Positions 26,459-35,905 are shown, counted from the first letter of the stretch. The stretch: 64,000 nucleotides of DNA from Paenibacillus castaneae (GCF_002884445.1 NZ_KZ614144.1:5355212-5419211), one strand, 5' to 3'. A program made the numbers and translations. Notes: generated from the sequence alone by a model not told the origin.

Positions 26459-27280
26459 CTACGTATTCATTAATTGATCTTCATAATCAGCTTCCCATTT
26501 CGCATCAGCAGCCAGCTGCTTTTTGTACACGGTGCCTGAAAGAAATACGCTGATTTCATACAAGAGAATCAATGGAATCGCTACTAAAATGTCGGATATG
26601 AAATCCGGCGGAGTAATGACGACTCCAATAAAAACCATAATGAAATACGCAAGGCGCCGCATTTTGCGAAGCCGCATTGGATTCAATATCCGGGCTGCTG
26701 TCAGGAACATAATGACGAGCGGCAGCTCAAACAACAAAGATATCGGAATCAACAAGTTAAACATGAAGGCAAAATATTGCGCAATTCCGTATGTTTCTTC
26801 AAGATTTAGATGCTGAGATACCGTTCTCGTAAAGTTAAAGGCCAGCGGGAATACGACAAAATAAGAAAATGCTAATCCAAGCAAAAACATAAACAAAGCA
26901 AACGGTACATATTTCAATGTCGAACGCTGCTCATTTTTACGCAGGGCGGGCTTTACGAACGCCCATAGCTGATAAGCTATGACAGGCATAGCCAAAATTA
27001 AGGCTATAACAAATGCAAACTTCATATACATGCCAATTCCGTCCCATAACGAAAACGTATGTAACGATATGGTGTTCGCTGGTTTCTGACTCATTAAGAA
27101 ATTATAAGCCGGCTCTGCAAATATGAGCCCGACGACTAATCCCAAAGTAAGAATAATGATAACATATATGAGTCGCTTCCTAAGCTCTCCAAGATGCTCA
27201 AGAAGCGGCATTAGCCCTTCCTCGCGAAGCAGTTCTCTGCGAGACTTCTGCTCCGATTTACTGTTTGGTTCCGATCCCAC
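26459..27280 (-). CDS. tatC: Sec-independent translocase TatC
   Basis: Membrane receptor of the twin-arginine pathway, which exports folded proteins. The 273 residues contain the N-terminal signature LEHLGELRKRLIYVI (about 24-38), six membrane helices, and the FPLAFNFT segment of the second loop (family FxFxP region). The N-terminus is extended by about 20 polar residues. It lies 60 bases downstream of tatA, forming a minimal TatA-TatC system as in Bacillus. In Bacillus subtilis tatAY-tatCY sits between moaC/rex and groES, the same relative position as here. Confidence 0.97.
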   Translation of the reverse strand: MGSEPNSKSEQKSRRELLREEGLMPLLEHLGELRKRLIYVIIILTLGLVVGLIFAEPAYNFLMSQKPANTISLHTFSLWDGIGMYMKFAFVIALILAMPVIAYQLWAFVKPALRKNEQRSTLKYVPFALFMFLLGLAFSYFVVFPLAFNFTRTVSQHLNLEETYGIAQYFAFMFNLLIPISLLFELPLVIMFLTAARILNPMRLRKMRRLAYFIMVFIGVVITPPDFISDILVAIPLILLYEISVFLSGTVYKKQLAADAKWEADYEDQLMNT

Positions 27281-27340
27281 GAGTGCTTCCCTCCTTCGCT
27301 TTCCGCTGCATCCTTTTAATCAAGAAAAAAGCGGGCCCGA

Positions 27341-27574
27341 TTAGTCCGGAAGCCGCTTATTGTCTTTATCACTATTCTCTGACCGATTCACTTCTGCTTG
27401 AGACGATTGTTTATCCTTGCGGTCATCATCTTCCATAATTTCTCTTGCGCCAGCTTTAAACTCACGCAGCGTACGTCCAAATGCACGGCCAAGCTCTGGC
27501 AATTTGTTCGGACCAAACAGCAGCAAAGCAACCAATACGAGAAGTATAAATCCCGTTGCACCAATTCCACTCAT
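27341..27574 (-). CDS. tatA: Twin-arginine translocase subunit TatA
   Basis: A 77-residue pore-forming subunit: one membrane helix (GFILLVLVALLLF, about 8-20), the FGPNKLPELGRAFGRTLREF hinge and amphipathic helix, and an acidic-basic polar tail. Length and motifs are standard for the bifunctional TatA of Gram-positive two-component Tat systems. GGAGG precedes the ATG. First gene of the tatA-tatC unit. Confidence 0.97.
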   Translation of the reverse strand: MSGIGATGFILLVLVALLLFGPNKLPELGRAFGRTLREFKAGAREIMEDDDRKDKQSSQAEVNRSENSDKDNKRLPD

Positions 27575-27643
27575 TTTGAAAACCTCCTATTTCATTTTTT
27601 CCATTCCTAATTCCCCGTTACTATGTATGGGGTTTTATAGCAG

Positions 27644-28699
27644 CTAGCAGCTGTATAATCCACCGTACCCCATATTAACGATGTCCTCACGGACGATAAT
27701 ATCTCCTGCGAGGATACGTGGCAGAAGAACATCGAATGAGGTATATGGATCATGCATGACACAGCCTGGCAAGCCCATGATCGGCACTCCTTCCAGGTAA
27801 CCCATGAGGAGCATCGATCCTGGCAGCATTGGCGTGCCGTAGCTTATAATTTCAGCCCCTGCGGCTTTGATAGCACCCGGCGTACGATCGTCAGGATCAA
27901 CTGACATTCCGCCCGTCACTAGTATCATATCATAACGTTGATTGAGCAAATAGTGTATTTCTTTGACAATTGTATGTCGATCGTCTGGTGCAAATCGCTG
28001 TTCAGCTACCTCGGAACCTAACTGCTCAATCTTGTCTCGCACAGCTGGACCAAATTTGTCTTCGATTCTGCCTGTAAACACTTCGCCGCCTGTCGTCAGC
28101 AATCCGACTCGCAGCTTGCGGAAAGGCCGTATTGTAATAGGAGCAGAGCCTTCATGAGCCGTTCGGAATTGCTTAACCAGCTGCTCAACCGTCTCGACTT
28201 TATTTCTCGGCACAACAAGCGGAATTGCTCTGGTTGCTGCTATAATCTGGCCTGGCTTAACGACCGTATTCGTCTGAAGCGTCGCCAAAGCAATTTCGCC
28301 CAAGCCATTAATGGCATCAACTATGTCTTTATTTATATTAGCCAAGCCAAGCAGCGTCGACTTTATGCTAACCTTGCCTTCATGCGGCTCCGATAATTGC
28401 ATATGTTCAGCATACAAGGCTTCAGCCATACGAATAGCCGCATCATCTTCATGAAGCTCGTTGTCCCCAAGTTCCATTATATAAATATGCTCTTTACCGA
28501 TATCTAGAAGGCTTGGAATGTCTTCTTCCGTAACAACATGGCCTCTCTTGAATAAACGGCCTTTGAATTTCCCCGGAATAATTCGTGTTAAATCATGGGC
28601 AAGCCGTAAGCCAATCGCATCATAAATCGACACTTCCTTCAGCACTGTTGTTCCATGCTGCTCGATTGCTTCATTTGAATGATGCTGATTTGCACTCAT
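27644..28699 (-). CDS. MoeA-like molybdopterin-binding protein
   Basis: A 351-residue protein whose C-terminal half is a MoCF/MogA-type fold: RVGLLTTGGEVFTGRIEDKF (about 205), ILVTGGMSVDPDDRTPGAIK (about 265) and GVPIMGLPGCVMHD (about 315). The N-terminal part lacks the full four-domain MoeA structure, so it belongs to the shorter MoeA-like group rather than canonical MoeA (about 400+ residues). Its start overlaps the mogA-like gene stop by four bases, indicating coupling. A role in molybdenum insertion or cofactor transfer is inferred from the fold and its neighbours. Confidence 0.85.
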   Translation of the reverse strand: MSANQHHSNEAIEQHGTTVLKEVSIYDAIGLRLAHDLTRIIPGKFKGRLFKRGHVVTEEDIPSLLDIGKEHIYIMELGDNELHEDDAAIRMAEALYAEHMQLSEPHEGKVSIKSTLLGLANINKDIVDAINGLGEIALATLQTNTVVKPGQIIAATRAIPLVVPRNKVETVEQLVKQFRTAHEGSAPITIRPFRKLRVGLLTTGGEVFTGRIEDKFGPAVRDKIEQLGSEVAEQRFAPDDRHTIVKEIHYLLNQRYDMILVTGGMSVDPDDRTPGAIKAAGAEIISYGTPMLPGSMLLMGYLEGVPIMGLPGCVMHDPYTSFDVLLPRILAGDIIVREDIVNMGYGGLYSC

Positions 28700-29190
28700 A
28701 TGTTATGTTCCCCCAGTTGTCCGGACAAAATGCCCAGCGCATGCGGCAATTGATCCATAATCGCCATCAAGCTTTCTTGTACGCCCTTGGGGCTGCCCGG
28801 CAAGTTGACGATGAGTGATCTTCCGCGAATACCGCATACCCCGCGTGAAAGCATTGCCCTTCTTGTCTTCTGGATGGCTCCCATCCGCATGGCCTCAGCT
28901 ATGCCTGGAACGGCGCGATCAATCACTTTTAGAGTCGCTTCTGGTGTAACATCACGCTCTGCTAGCCCTGTTCCGCCTGTCGTTAACACAAGATCAGCAT
29001 GGAAATATTCTGTCATTTCAATAATTGCTGCCATAATCTCATCCTGCTCATCCGGAACTATGCGGTAATCGATAATCTCTCCGCCCAATTCTTCTTCAAT
29101 CAACTCACGAATAACTTGTGCGCTAGTATCTTCCCGTTCTCCACGTGAGCCCTTATCGCTTGCTGTTAATATAGCTACCTTCCACCGCAT
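28696..29190 (-). CDS. MogA/MoaB family molybdenum cofactor biosynthesis protein
   Basis: A 164-residue adenylyltransferase-type protein that activates molybdopterin as its AMP ester. Motifs are SDKGSRGEREDTSAQVI (about 12), VLTTGGTGLAERDVTPEATL (about 72) and IVNLPGSPKGVQESLMAI (about 123), the three conserved segments of the MoCF domain. It overlaps the MoeA-like gene and lies 29 bases after moaC. MogA and MoaB cannot be separated safely from sequence alone. Confidence 0.93.
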   Translation of the reverse strand: MRWKVAILTASDKGSRGEREDTSAQVIRELIEEELGGEIIDYRIVPDEQDEIMAAIIEMTEYFHADLVLTTGGTGLAERDVTPEATLKVIDRAVPGIAEAMRMGAIQKTRRAMLSRGVCGIRGRSLIVNLPGSPKGVQESLMAIMDQLPHALGILSGQLGEHNI

Positions 29191-29219
29191 TTACCCCATA
29201 CCTCCCATCCCTAGTCCGT

Positions 29220-29708
29220 TCATGGGTTAGACGAAACGTGATAATCGCCGCTTTTCCCGCCGGTTTTGGATACAAGCTGCGTCGGTCCGATTATCATATC
29301 CTTTTGCAGCGCCTTGCACATGTCATAGACAGTTAACGCTGCAGCTGACACAGCGGTCAGCGCCTCCATCTCAACGCCGGTCTTGCCAGTTGTCTTGACA
29401 GTTCCTTCTATGTAAAGCTCATCCGTCCCATTATCGCTAAATACGATATTGATGCCTGTCAGCGGAAGCGGATGGCACATTGGAATCCAATCTGCCGTTT
29501 TTTTTGCTGCCATAATTGCTGCAACCTGAGCTACTGCCAGCACATCGCCTTTACCGATCATTCCTGCATTTATTTGGGCTAATGTGTCCGGTTTCATCTT
29601 AACAATCGTTTGAGCAGTCGCGCTTCGTGAAGTGACTTCCTTGTCGGAGATATCCACCATTCGCGCCCGACCTTGCTCATTGAAATGAGTCAGCTCCACT
29701 TGCTTCAT
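29220..29708 (-). CDS. moaC: Cyclic pyranopterin monophosphate synthase MoaC
   Basis: Second enzyme of molybdopterin synthesis, converting the MoaA product (3',8-cyclo-GTP) to cyclic pyranopterin monophosphate. The 162 residues contain MVDISDKEVTSRSATA, the active-site IPMCHPLPLTGI (about 75), GVEMEALTAVSAAALTVYDM (about 110) and the conserved KSGGKSG-like end (SKTGGKSGDYH). The MoaA gene is not in the window. In Bacillus subtilis moaC also lies beside ydiF and the tat genes, as here. Confidence 0.97.
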   Translation of the reverse strand: MKQVELTHFNEQGRARMVDISDKEVTSRSATAQTIVKMKPDTLAQINAGMIGKGDVLAVAQVAAIMAAKKTADWIPMCHPLPLTGINIVFSDNGTDELYIEGTVKTTGKTGVEMEALTAVSAAALTVYDMCKALQKDMIIGPTQLVSKTGGKSGDYHVSSNP

Positions 29709-29756
29709 CCCTCTCTTCTATTAACAGCTGCATCTCTCGCTGAAGACAAGCAGCAT

Positions 29757-30365
29757 TTAAACCATGTAAATACCTTGTTCGGTTAGTAAGCCATCTATCT
29801 GTAAATCATGCTTTTCTATGGGCACGTCATCAATAAGCTGTATCTCAAAAGCAGCTCCAATCCATAAGGAGGTCCGCTCCGCTGCTTCCGAGCATGCAAG
29901 CTGCGCCTCTGCAAACCGGTCATAATAGCCGCCGCCGTAACCGAGTCTTCCCCCAGCACGATCAAACGCAAGACCAGGCACAAACACCACATCGGGCACA
30001 AAATCATTAATGGGCGGACTAGCTGCTGAATGAGGTTCCATAATGCCATATGCGCCTGGTACAAGCTCGTCCCAGCTGCGCAAATAATGAAGAGTCATCG
30101 TTCGGTCCTCAGCTTTACAGCGCGGTACAATAACCGCTCTTCCGGACTTCCAGCCCCATTCCACCAACAGCGTTAAATCCAGCTCGCTCCGAAAGGGAGC
30201 ATAGACCATAAATGATTCGGCAGAACGACTCTCTAACCATTTCTGCGCGCTTAAGCAGGCGGATTCTGACGAAATCCTTCGTTGCTCGTCAGACAAGCTG
30301 TTTCGCTTCTGTGTCATCATATTGCGTATGTGAGCTTTCATGTCACGTTCCATTCGATCACTCAA
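29757..30365 (-). CDS. 5-formyltetrahydrofolate cyclo-ligase family protein
   Basis: ATP-dependent conversion of 5-formyl-THF to methenyl-THF. The 202 residues show the MVYAPFRSELDL segment, FVPGLAFDRAGGRLGYGGGY followed by YDRF (about 130-150, the phosphate and substrate loop), and IPIEKHDLQIDGL-like end (VPIEKHDLQIDGLLTEQGI). Length is typical. It is the first gene of the minus-strand moaC-mogA-moeA-tat series, divergent from the ABC-F gene with 150 bases between. Confidence 0.92.
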   Translation of the reverse strand: MSDRMERDMKAHIRNMMTQKRNSLSDEQRRISSESACLSAQKWLESRSAESFMVYAPFRSELDLTLLVEWGWKSGRAVIVPRCKAEDRTMTLHYLRSWDELVPGAYGIMEPHSAASPPINDFVPDVVFVPGLAFDRAGGRLGYGGGYYDRFAEAQLACSEAAERTSLWIGAAFEIQLIDDVPIEKHDLQIDGLLTEQGIYMV

Positions 30366-30517
30366 AAGTATTCACCTATTCTGCTTCCCAGCATTATATT
30401 TCATTAACTGTAGTTTACCACTGTTATGCAACTTTCGCCAATGTTAGCGCTCGTTTATGGTACACTAATATAGAACGAGAGCAATGGTCTTTACAATTAT
30501 TTGGTGGAGGTTTCAAA

Positions 30518-32455
30518 ATGCTGCTGCAGGTTTCTAATATTACGAAGAGCTACGGCGTAAACGTCGTATTATCCAATATTTCATTGCAGGTTCAAGAGCG
30601 TGAACGAGTGGGACTCGTTGGCGTCAACGGCGCAGGAAAATCAACCCTGTTAAAAATTATTGCAGGTGAAATGTCCGCCGACTCTGGCGCAATTCACAAG
30701 GCAAAGGAAACGAAAATAGGCTACTTAGCACAAAATAGCGGTCTGCAGTCCAATCGCACAATTGAAGCAGAAATGCGCGCTGTTTTTTCACACTTGTTGG
30801 AAGCTGAGCAAGAGCTGCGCGAGCTGGAGATAAAGATTTCTGATCCAGCGCTTCACGCCGATGAGAAAAAATATGCCGATATATTGGAGCGATACTCCAA
30901 ACGTTCAGATTGGTTCCGTGAGCAGGGCGGCTTCGAGATCAATACACGCATTAACAGCGTTCTTCACGGAATGGGTTTTGGAGATTTCCCTCCAGACACA
31001 CTAATCGCAACGCTAAGCGGCGGTCAGAAAACCCGTTTGGCCTTGGCTCGTATTCTACTGCAAGCGCCAGATTTACTTATGCTCGATGAGCCGACGAACT
31101 ATCTCGACATTGAGACATTGACTTGGCTGGAGTCTTATTTACGCGGATATTCAGGTGCTATTCTTGTTGTATCGCATGACCGATACTTTCTCGATGCGCT
31201 TGCCCAAACTATTATTGAAATCGAGCGTCATACCTCTAAGCGATATACAGGCAACTATAGCCGTTATATGGAACTGAAAGCGGCTGAATACGAAATTAAT
31301 TTGAAGCAATTTGAGAAGCAGCAGGATGAAATATCGCGGATGGAGCAATTCGTCCAGCGTAATCTCGTAAGAGCCTCAACGACGAAGCGAGCGCAAAGCA
31401 GGCGCAAGACATTAGACAAGATGGAACGTCTCGACAAGCCTATGGGTGATTTGAAAAAAGCTCATTTCAGCTTTGAAATCGAACGTTCCACCGGAAAGGA
31501 TGTTCTAGCGGTTGAAGATATTTCCGTTACGTTCGACGGCCATGATAAACCTATATTCCGCAATGTCTCCTTTCAATTAACCCGAGGCGAGACAGTGGCC
31601 TTGATTGGACCAAACGGAATTGGGAAATCAACACTTCTTAAAGTAATTGTGGGCCAGAATGAGCCTTCTTCCGGTACCATTCGATTCGGTACCCACGTGA
31701 AAATCGGTTATTATGACCAGGAACAAACACGTCTTAACGGACAAAACACGGTACTGGAAGAAGTATGGGGGAATTATCCCCATATGGAGGAGGCACGAAT
31801 TCGTACTGTACTCGGCAACTTTTTGTTCAGCGGTGAAGATGTACTCAAGCGGGTTTCCTCGCTTAGCGGCGGTGAGAAAGCACGTGTTTCACTCGCCAAG
31901 CTTATGCTGGCTCAAGCAAATGTGCTCATTTTGGACGAGCCTACCAATCATCTGGATCTATACAGTAAAGAGGTATTGGAAGCAGCTTTATTGGATTATG
32001 ATGGAACGCTGCTGTTCATCTCTCATGACCGTTATTTCCTGAACAAAATGGCAGAACGAATTATAGAACTTAAACCAACCGGTACGGAACATTTCCTAGG
32101 AAATTATGACGAAATGATAGAGAAAAAAATGGAAATAGAAGAAGAACGTCTGGAAAAACTATCAAAACAATTGACAGCAGGCTCAAAAGCTGGTACGAAT
32201 TCCGATAATATACCGGCAACCTCTTACGAAGCTAATAAACAGGCGAAACGTGATGAACGTACAAGACAGCGCAAGATCGAGCAGCTAGAACAGGAAATTG
32301 CAAATTTGGAGCAGCAAATTGAACAATTGGAGCTGCAGTTAACCGATCCTGCAATATTCAATGATTATATCCGAATTCAAGAAATTCAGGCGTCCATCGA
32401 AACATTCAAATCTTCCCTTGCAGCCGCTTATGAAGAATGGGAACAGCTCATGTAA
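30518..32455 (+). CDS. ABC-F family ATPase (YdiF-like)
   Basis: A soluble protein of 645 residues with two ABC ATPase domains and no membrane part; ABC-F proteins act at the ribosome E site. I start at MLLQVSNITKSYG because TGGAGG lies 8 bases upstream; an open frame extends about 100 codons further but lacks a start signal. Domain 1: Walker A VGVNGAGKSTL, signature LSGGQKTRLALAR, Walker B LLMLDEPTNYLD. A charged interdomain linker (VQRNLVRASTTKRAQSRR) follows. Domain 2: IGPNGIGKSTL, SLSGGEKARVSLAKLM, LILDEPTNHLD. The C-terminus is a coiled coil (EQLEQEIANLEQQIEQLELQ). Its position next to moaC matches Bacillus subtilis ydiF. Confidence 0.95.
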   Translation: MLLQVSNITKSYGVNVVLSNISLQVQERERVGLVGVNGAGKSTLLKIIAGEMSADSGAIHKAKETKIGYLAQNSGLQSNRTIEAEMRAVFSHLLEAEQELRELEIKISDPALHADEKKYADILERYSKRSDWFREQGGFEINTRINSVLHGMGFGDFPPDTLIATLSGGQKTRLALARILLQAPDLLMLDEPTNYLDIETLTWLESYLRGYSGAILVVSHDRYFLDALAQTIIEIERHTSKRYTGNYSRYMELKAAEYEINLKQFEKQQDEISRMEQFVQRNLVRASTTKRAQSRRKTLDKMERLDKPMGDLKKAHFSFEIERSTGKDVLAVEDISVTFDGHDKPIFRNVSFQLTRGETVALIGPNGIGKSTLLKVIVGQNEPSSGTIRFGTHVKIGYYDQEQTRLNGQNTVLEEVWGNYPHMEEARIRTVLGNFLFSGEDVLKRVSSLSGGEKARVSLAKLMLAQANVLILDEPTNHLDLYSKEVLEAALLDYDGTLLFISHDRYFLNKMAERIIELKPTGTEHFLGNYDEMIEKKMEIEEERLEKLSKQLTAGSKAGTNSDNIPATSYEANKQAKRDERTRQRKIEQLEQEIANLEQQIEQLELQLTDPAIFNDYIRIQEIQASIETFKSSLAAAYEEWEQLM

Positions 32456-32501
32456 GCTCAAATATAATCACATCGTGTAGTTAACAGAAGCTAACATATA
32501 A

Positions 32502-32540
32502 AACGGCAGGCTATGGAGTAATCCTAGGCCTGCCGTTACT
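32502..32540. terminator. Bidirectional terminator between ABC-F gene and comA
   Basis: AACGGCAGGC / GCCTGCCGTT, a perfect 10-bp stem with a 16-base loop. TTTTATTT follows on the plus strand and TTTTATA on the minus strand; the two genes converge here. Confidence 0.8.
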
Positions 32541-32547
32541 GTTTTAT

Positions 32548-33198
32548 TTAAAACTGCTCCGAACGAATAATGCCTAGACGCTGTGCTTCTTTGATCGCTT
32601 CGGAACGCGAGCGAACATTCAGCTTCTCAAAAATACGAGATAACTGATATTCGACATTTCGTTGACTGACATGAAGCATAACCGCTAGCTCCTTATTGCT
32701 GATACCAGTTGCGACCTCATTTAATATAATTTGTTCTTTTTCATTGATCGAAACATCCTCAATCGCAACTTCCGCACGACCTATCGTGATCTCGTGCCGT
32801 CTAAGCTGCTTCAATAAGGAGATTGGAATTACAGTATCACCGCGCATTACGCATCGAATCGCATTATGAAGCTGTTCTCGGGATACGGTCTTGGATATAA
32901 AGCCAGATACGCCGGATTCGATAAGCAGGTTGAAATGCGAACCAATCTCATAGCCGGAATATATAATAACCTTTCGCTCGGGATCCTGTTGAATAAGTCG
33001 CTTCGTTAATTCTAGTCCGCTAATGCCTGGCATATTTAAATCACATAAAATGAGATCAAATTGCTCAATTTGTACGATATCCAATGCCTCAACTGCAGAT
33101 AGGACAACGGATACCTTCATTTCGCAATCTTGCTCAATCATGGTTTTGGTACCTTCACCCACAGATGGATGATCATCAACTAATAAGATACGAATCAC
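32548..33198 (-). CDS. comA: ComA-like response regulator (NarL/LuxR type)
   Basis: A 216-residue output regulator of the quorum-sensing cassette. Receiver: ILLVDDHPSVGEGTKTMIEQ, phosphoacceptor Asp in LILCDLNMPGISG (about 55), Lys in FISKTVS. LuxR-type HTH near the C-terminus: EVATGISNKELAVMLHVSQR and VEYQLSRIFEKLNVRSRSEA. The start lies 23 bases inside the comP gene end, so translation is coupled. The order comA-comP-comX-comQ (transcribed comQ first) is that of the Bacillus comQXPA locus. Confidence 0.9.
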   Translation of the reverse strand: MIRILLVDDHPSVGEGTKTMIEQDCEMKVSVVLSAVEALDIVQIEQFDLILCDLNMPGISGLELTKRLIQQDPERKVIIYSGYEIGSHFNLLIESGVSGFISKTVSREQLHNAIRCVMRGDTVIPISLLKQLRRHEITIGRAEVAIEDVSINEKEQIILNEVATGISNKELAVMLHVSQRNVEYQLSRIFEKLNVRSRSEAIKEAQRLGIIRSEQF

Positions 33199-35572
33199 GA
33201 GATATACCCCTCTCCGATATACCGGTTGTCATCATTTCTGGCAACAGAATAATAACCTCCAGGCCGTTACCGCATTGAGAATAAAAAGAAATGTCTCCTT
33301 CAAGACCTGTTACCCGCTCTTTTATTCCCGACAACCCCATATGTTCAAATGATGCGATCATTTGATTCACATCCATGCCAACACCATCATCCTGATAACG
33401 GAAATAGATAGTCCCTTTGCGCTGCTCAAGCTCAAGAGTAACCAATTTCGCCTGGGAATGCTTATCCGCATTTCGCAGCAATTCTTGCACGATTCGATAA
33501 ATTGCCGTTATTTGCTCCTCATTAAGGGGACGGCTAAACGGTTGAGCATTGAAATCAACTGCAAAATTCACACGCATTTGCGTATGCTCAATAATGGACT
33601 CAACAGCTTCAATTACACCCATTTCCTTCAGAAGCGGCGGGCGCAGCTCATTGCATGTCTCACGAATTTGATGGATTACATCAAGCAAGCCTTCTTTAAT
33701 ATCCTCTAGCTCACGGCCAAGCTTATTGGAAATAGGATAATCCATCATAACCGCTTCAAGCTTGCGATACCAGAGAAGCTGATCCTGAAGGGCAGAATCA
33801 TGCAAATCAGCTGCAAGCTTTCTCCGCTCGTTCTCCGACAAGCAAAATAACAGGCGCAGCACCCAAGGCGAGGTAGAATGCTCTTTACGAACCTCAGACT
33901 CAAGATCTTCGATCAGCCCTTCAATCAAATATAAATTTTCAAACACGATGCTTGCATAGTTGGCCATTGTTTTCAACCAACGAATCTCATCCGAGTTGAA
34001 ACGAGTATGATTCGTCTTCAAACCAATCCACAATATGTGGTATCGCGTCCGTTGCCTGCCAATTACAAGCCCTAATCCATAAGGCAAGTCAATGAGTTCG
34101 CCAACCTGAATATCATTTACCGTGCCCAGCAGAAACTCTGCTGTAATAAGTTCCTCAGGGTGCTCACCCATCGGATACACGGTATTCTCCGATTGTTCTA
34201 CGAGTAGGAAAGAGATTCGGTTCACCGGCAAAAGCTCTGATATTTCTTGTTTAAGTACCGCTTCAAGATCACTTTGCTTCATGACTCGAGCAATTTTGCG
34301 GGAGAAACGATCAAGGCTATCCTGATAGCTGTACATCGCTTTGAACAGCTTCGGCCTGAAACGCTGATCTATTTGTTCCTTTGCATATAAAAACAACGTC
34401 ATTCCGATATAGATGACAAAAAATATGCCAAACCATGCGGACCATGACGAACTGTTCTCACCTAGTATTACAAAAGCAACTAATCCGGCTACGATGATGG
34501 AGGGCAGTAAAGCAAGCGCCGTATAGTATTTGAACCTCGTTAATATAAAATCAATATCGAACAGCTGATTCGAAGTAGATAAATAGAAATAAACGATTGG
34601 AAGTACGAATAGGAAGAGTGCCGTAAATGCTGCAGGTAAAATTTGTTCCGCTCCAAAAATTTGAGGAAGTAAATTCAATAATGCAAATGGCGTAAAAGCT
34701 ACAAGATGAGATATTAAAGTGATAGTGAATAATGAATGTAGTTTTGTACGACGATGCTTGATAAACTTTCGAATAAGCATGTACACACATACAAAATTAC
34801 CTATTAGCACTGTACCGCTATAGGCCATTTGAATATAAGTAAATATTTCAATAGATGACAGGTCAGTCCAAATATAAACTAGACTTGCTATCCCTACTAA
34901 GCCAACTAAAGCAAACAGAACGTGTAATACTCGCCTATTAATAAAGTGAACATCAAATCTCTTCAAGTAAATATTCATAAAGGTCATAAATATTAACGGT
35001 ATTTGTGGCAAAACAAGATAAATAATTGTTATGCCAATTGGGTCGCTTCGGTTTGAAGCTGCTGAGCTGTAGTAGCTTAATCCAATAGAAATAAAAAATA
35101 AAATGAGCATAATAGCTGCTTTATCATTTCTGCGCTTTGCATAAAGGAAACCCGAGAATGCACAAAAAACAACGAGCGATATACCCGGAATATATAATTG
35201 TATTAATAATTCCCAAACAGAATGATCACCTGTCCATCCTTTTTGGAAAATAATGTTTTGTGTTGTTTTATCGCTATGTAATACCAAAACGTTATCTGCA
35301 TATTCTATTAAATTGTACTTTTTCACATTTTCAAAATCGTAGACTGGCTCGCCATTAACTTCCAATATTTGATCGCCAATTCGAATGCCTTTTATTTCCG
35401 CTTGCCCGGCAGGCTCCATTGATTTCACAAAATATCGATTCTCCGACTCCTGCAGTAGTACCGCGCCAATAGATGGAATTCTGACAATAACTGCAGTCAG
35501 ATACAAAAGGGTTGAAAAAAGTACTACTAGGAAGAGGATGGAAAGTAAGCGATTAAGTAAGGTTGGTCTCAT
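33176..35572 (-). CDS. comP: ComP-like sensor histidine kinase with PDZ loop
   Basis: Membrane receptor for the ComX pheromone, 798 residues. Topology: first helix about 10-28, an outside PDZ-like domain (SMEPAGQAEIKGIRIGDQIL, about 50-95), then seven or so helices to about 390. The cytoplasmic part has a GAF-like segment, HisKA_3 dimerisation region with ADLHDSALQDQLLWYRKLEA (phosphorylated His about 592) and HATPase (LLRNADKHSQAKLV; YQDDGVGMD; GLSGIKERV). This combination of PDZ, many helices and HisKA_3 is that of ComP (about 770 residues in Bacillus subtilis). AGAGG precedes the ATG. Confidence 0.88.
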   Translation of the reverse strand: MRPTLLNRLLSILFLVVLFSTLLYLTAVIVRIPSIGAVLLQESENRYFVKSMEPAGQAEIKGIRIGDQILEVNGEPVYDFENVKKYNLIEYADNVLVLHSDKTTQNIIFQKGWTGDHSVWELLIQLYIPGISLVVFCAFSGFLYAKRRNDKAAIMLILFFISIGLSYYSSAASNRSDPIGITIIYLVLPQIPLIFMTFMNIYLKRFDVHFINRRVLHVLFALVGLVGIASLVYIWTDLSSIEIFTYIQMAYSGTVLIGNFVCVYMLIRKFIKHRRTKLHSLFTITLISHLVAFTPFALLNLLPQIFGAEQILPAAFTALFLFVLPIVYFYLSTSNQLFDIDFILTRFKYYTALALLPSIIVAGLVAFVILGENSSSWSAWFGIFFVIYIGMTLFLYAKEQIDQRFRPKLFKAMYSYQDSLDRFSRKIARVMKQSDLEAVLKQEISELLPVNRISFLLVEQSENTVYPMGEHPEELITAEFLLGTVNDIQVGELIDLPYGLGLVIGRQRTRYHILWIGLKTNHTRFNSDEIRWLKTMANYASIVFENLYLIEGLIEDLESEVRKEHSTSPWVLRLLFCLSENERRKLAADLHDSALQDQLLWYRKLEAVMMDYPISNKLGRELEDIKEGLLDVIHQIRETCNELRPPLLKEMGVIEAVESIIEHTQMRVNFAVDFNAQPFSRPLNEEQITAIYRIVQELLRNADKHSQAKLVTLELEQRKGTIYFRYQDDGVGMDVNQMIASFEHMGLSGIKERVTGLEGDISFYSQCGNGLEVIILLPEMMTTGISERGISRDSYLIS

Positions 35573-35605
35573 GTAGTCCTCTTCCCTTCAAACATAATCA
35601 AATTT

Positions 35606-35776
35606 CTAGTTCCACAAGAATGCGTAACCGCTGTTCTTCTCGTTTTTATTGTTCAGTTCACCAAGAAGAGCTTTCTGTTCGGCTGCAGAAATACCTGCTA
35701 ACTGAGGTTGTCCACCCATAGCCATAGACATTTTTTCAGTACCGCTTACCAATTGACGAATTGTTTCTTTCAACAT
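35606..35776 (-). CDS. comX: ComX-like pheromone precursor
   Basis: A 56-codon gene between comP and comQ with a strong GGAGG site 8 bases before the ATG. The peptide starts MLKETIRQLVSGTEKMSMAM and ends NSGYAFLWN. A Trp one residue from the C-terminus is the site of isoprenyl modification by ComQ in ComX pheromones, which are cut from the C-terminal end of a 50-75 residue precursor. The sequence otherwise shows little similarity to the Bacillus subtilis peptide, as expected for this rapidly changing family; identification rests on position, size and the terminal Trp. The mature pheromone is probably the last 6-10 residues (inference). Confidence 0.85.
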   Translation of the reverse strand: MLKETIRQLVSGTEKMSMAMGGQPQLAGISAAEQKALLGELNNKNEKNSGYAFLWN

Positions 35777-35828
35777 TTTAACTCCTCCGCTTCTCTAGTC
35801 ATTTTTTTATTATTTTTGATACATTTTT

Positions 35829-35896
35829 ACTATAACAGGAAAAGATACGACAGGAAACGCAAAACTGATTCGTATTTACCGAAAGAGGTTTTGCGT
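35829..35896 (-). promoter_or_regulatory. comQ-comX intergenic inverted repeat and possible comX promoter
   Basis: GTTTTGCGT and ACGCAAAAC (35888-35896 and 35857-35865) form a perfect 9-bp inverted repeat with a 22-base spacer, followed on the minus strand by TATAGT (35829-35834), a plausible -10 box 50 bases before comX. The repeat could be a ComA site, a processing hairpin or an attenuator; it does not closely match TTGCGG-N4-CCGCAA. Confidence 0.4.
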
Positions 35897-35905
35897 GGTT
35901 TGTTG

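Noticed and set aside
30212..30517. N-terminal extension of the ABC-F protein by about 100 residues
   Set aside because: The extension has no start signal, is antisense to the cyclo-ligase gene, and a strong TGGAGG site precedes the internal ATG where the ABC domain begins.
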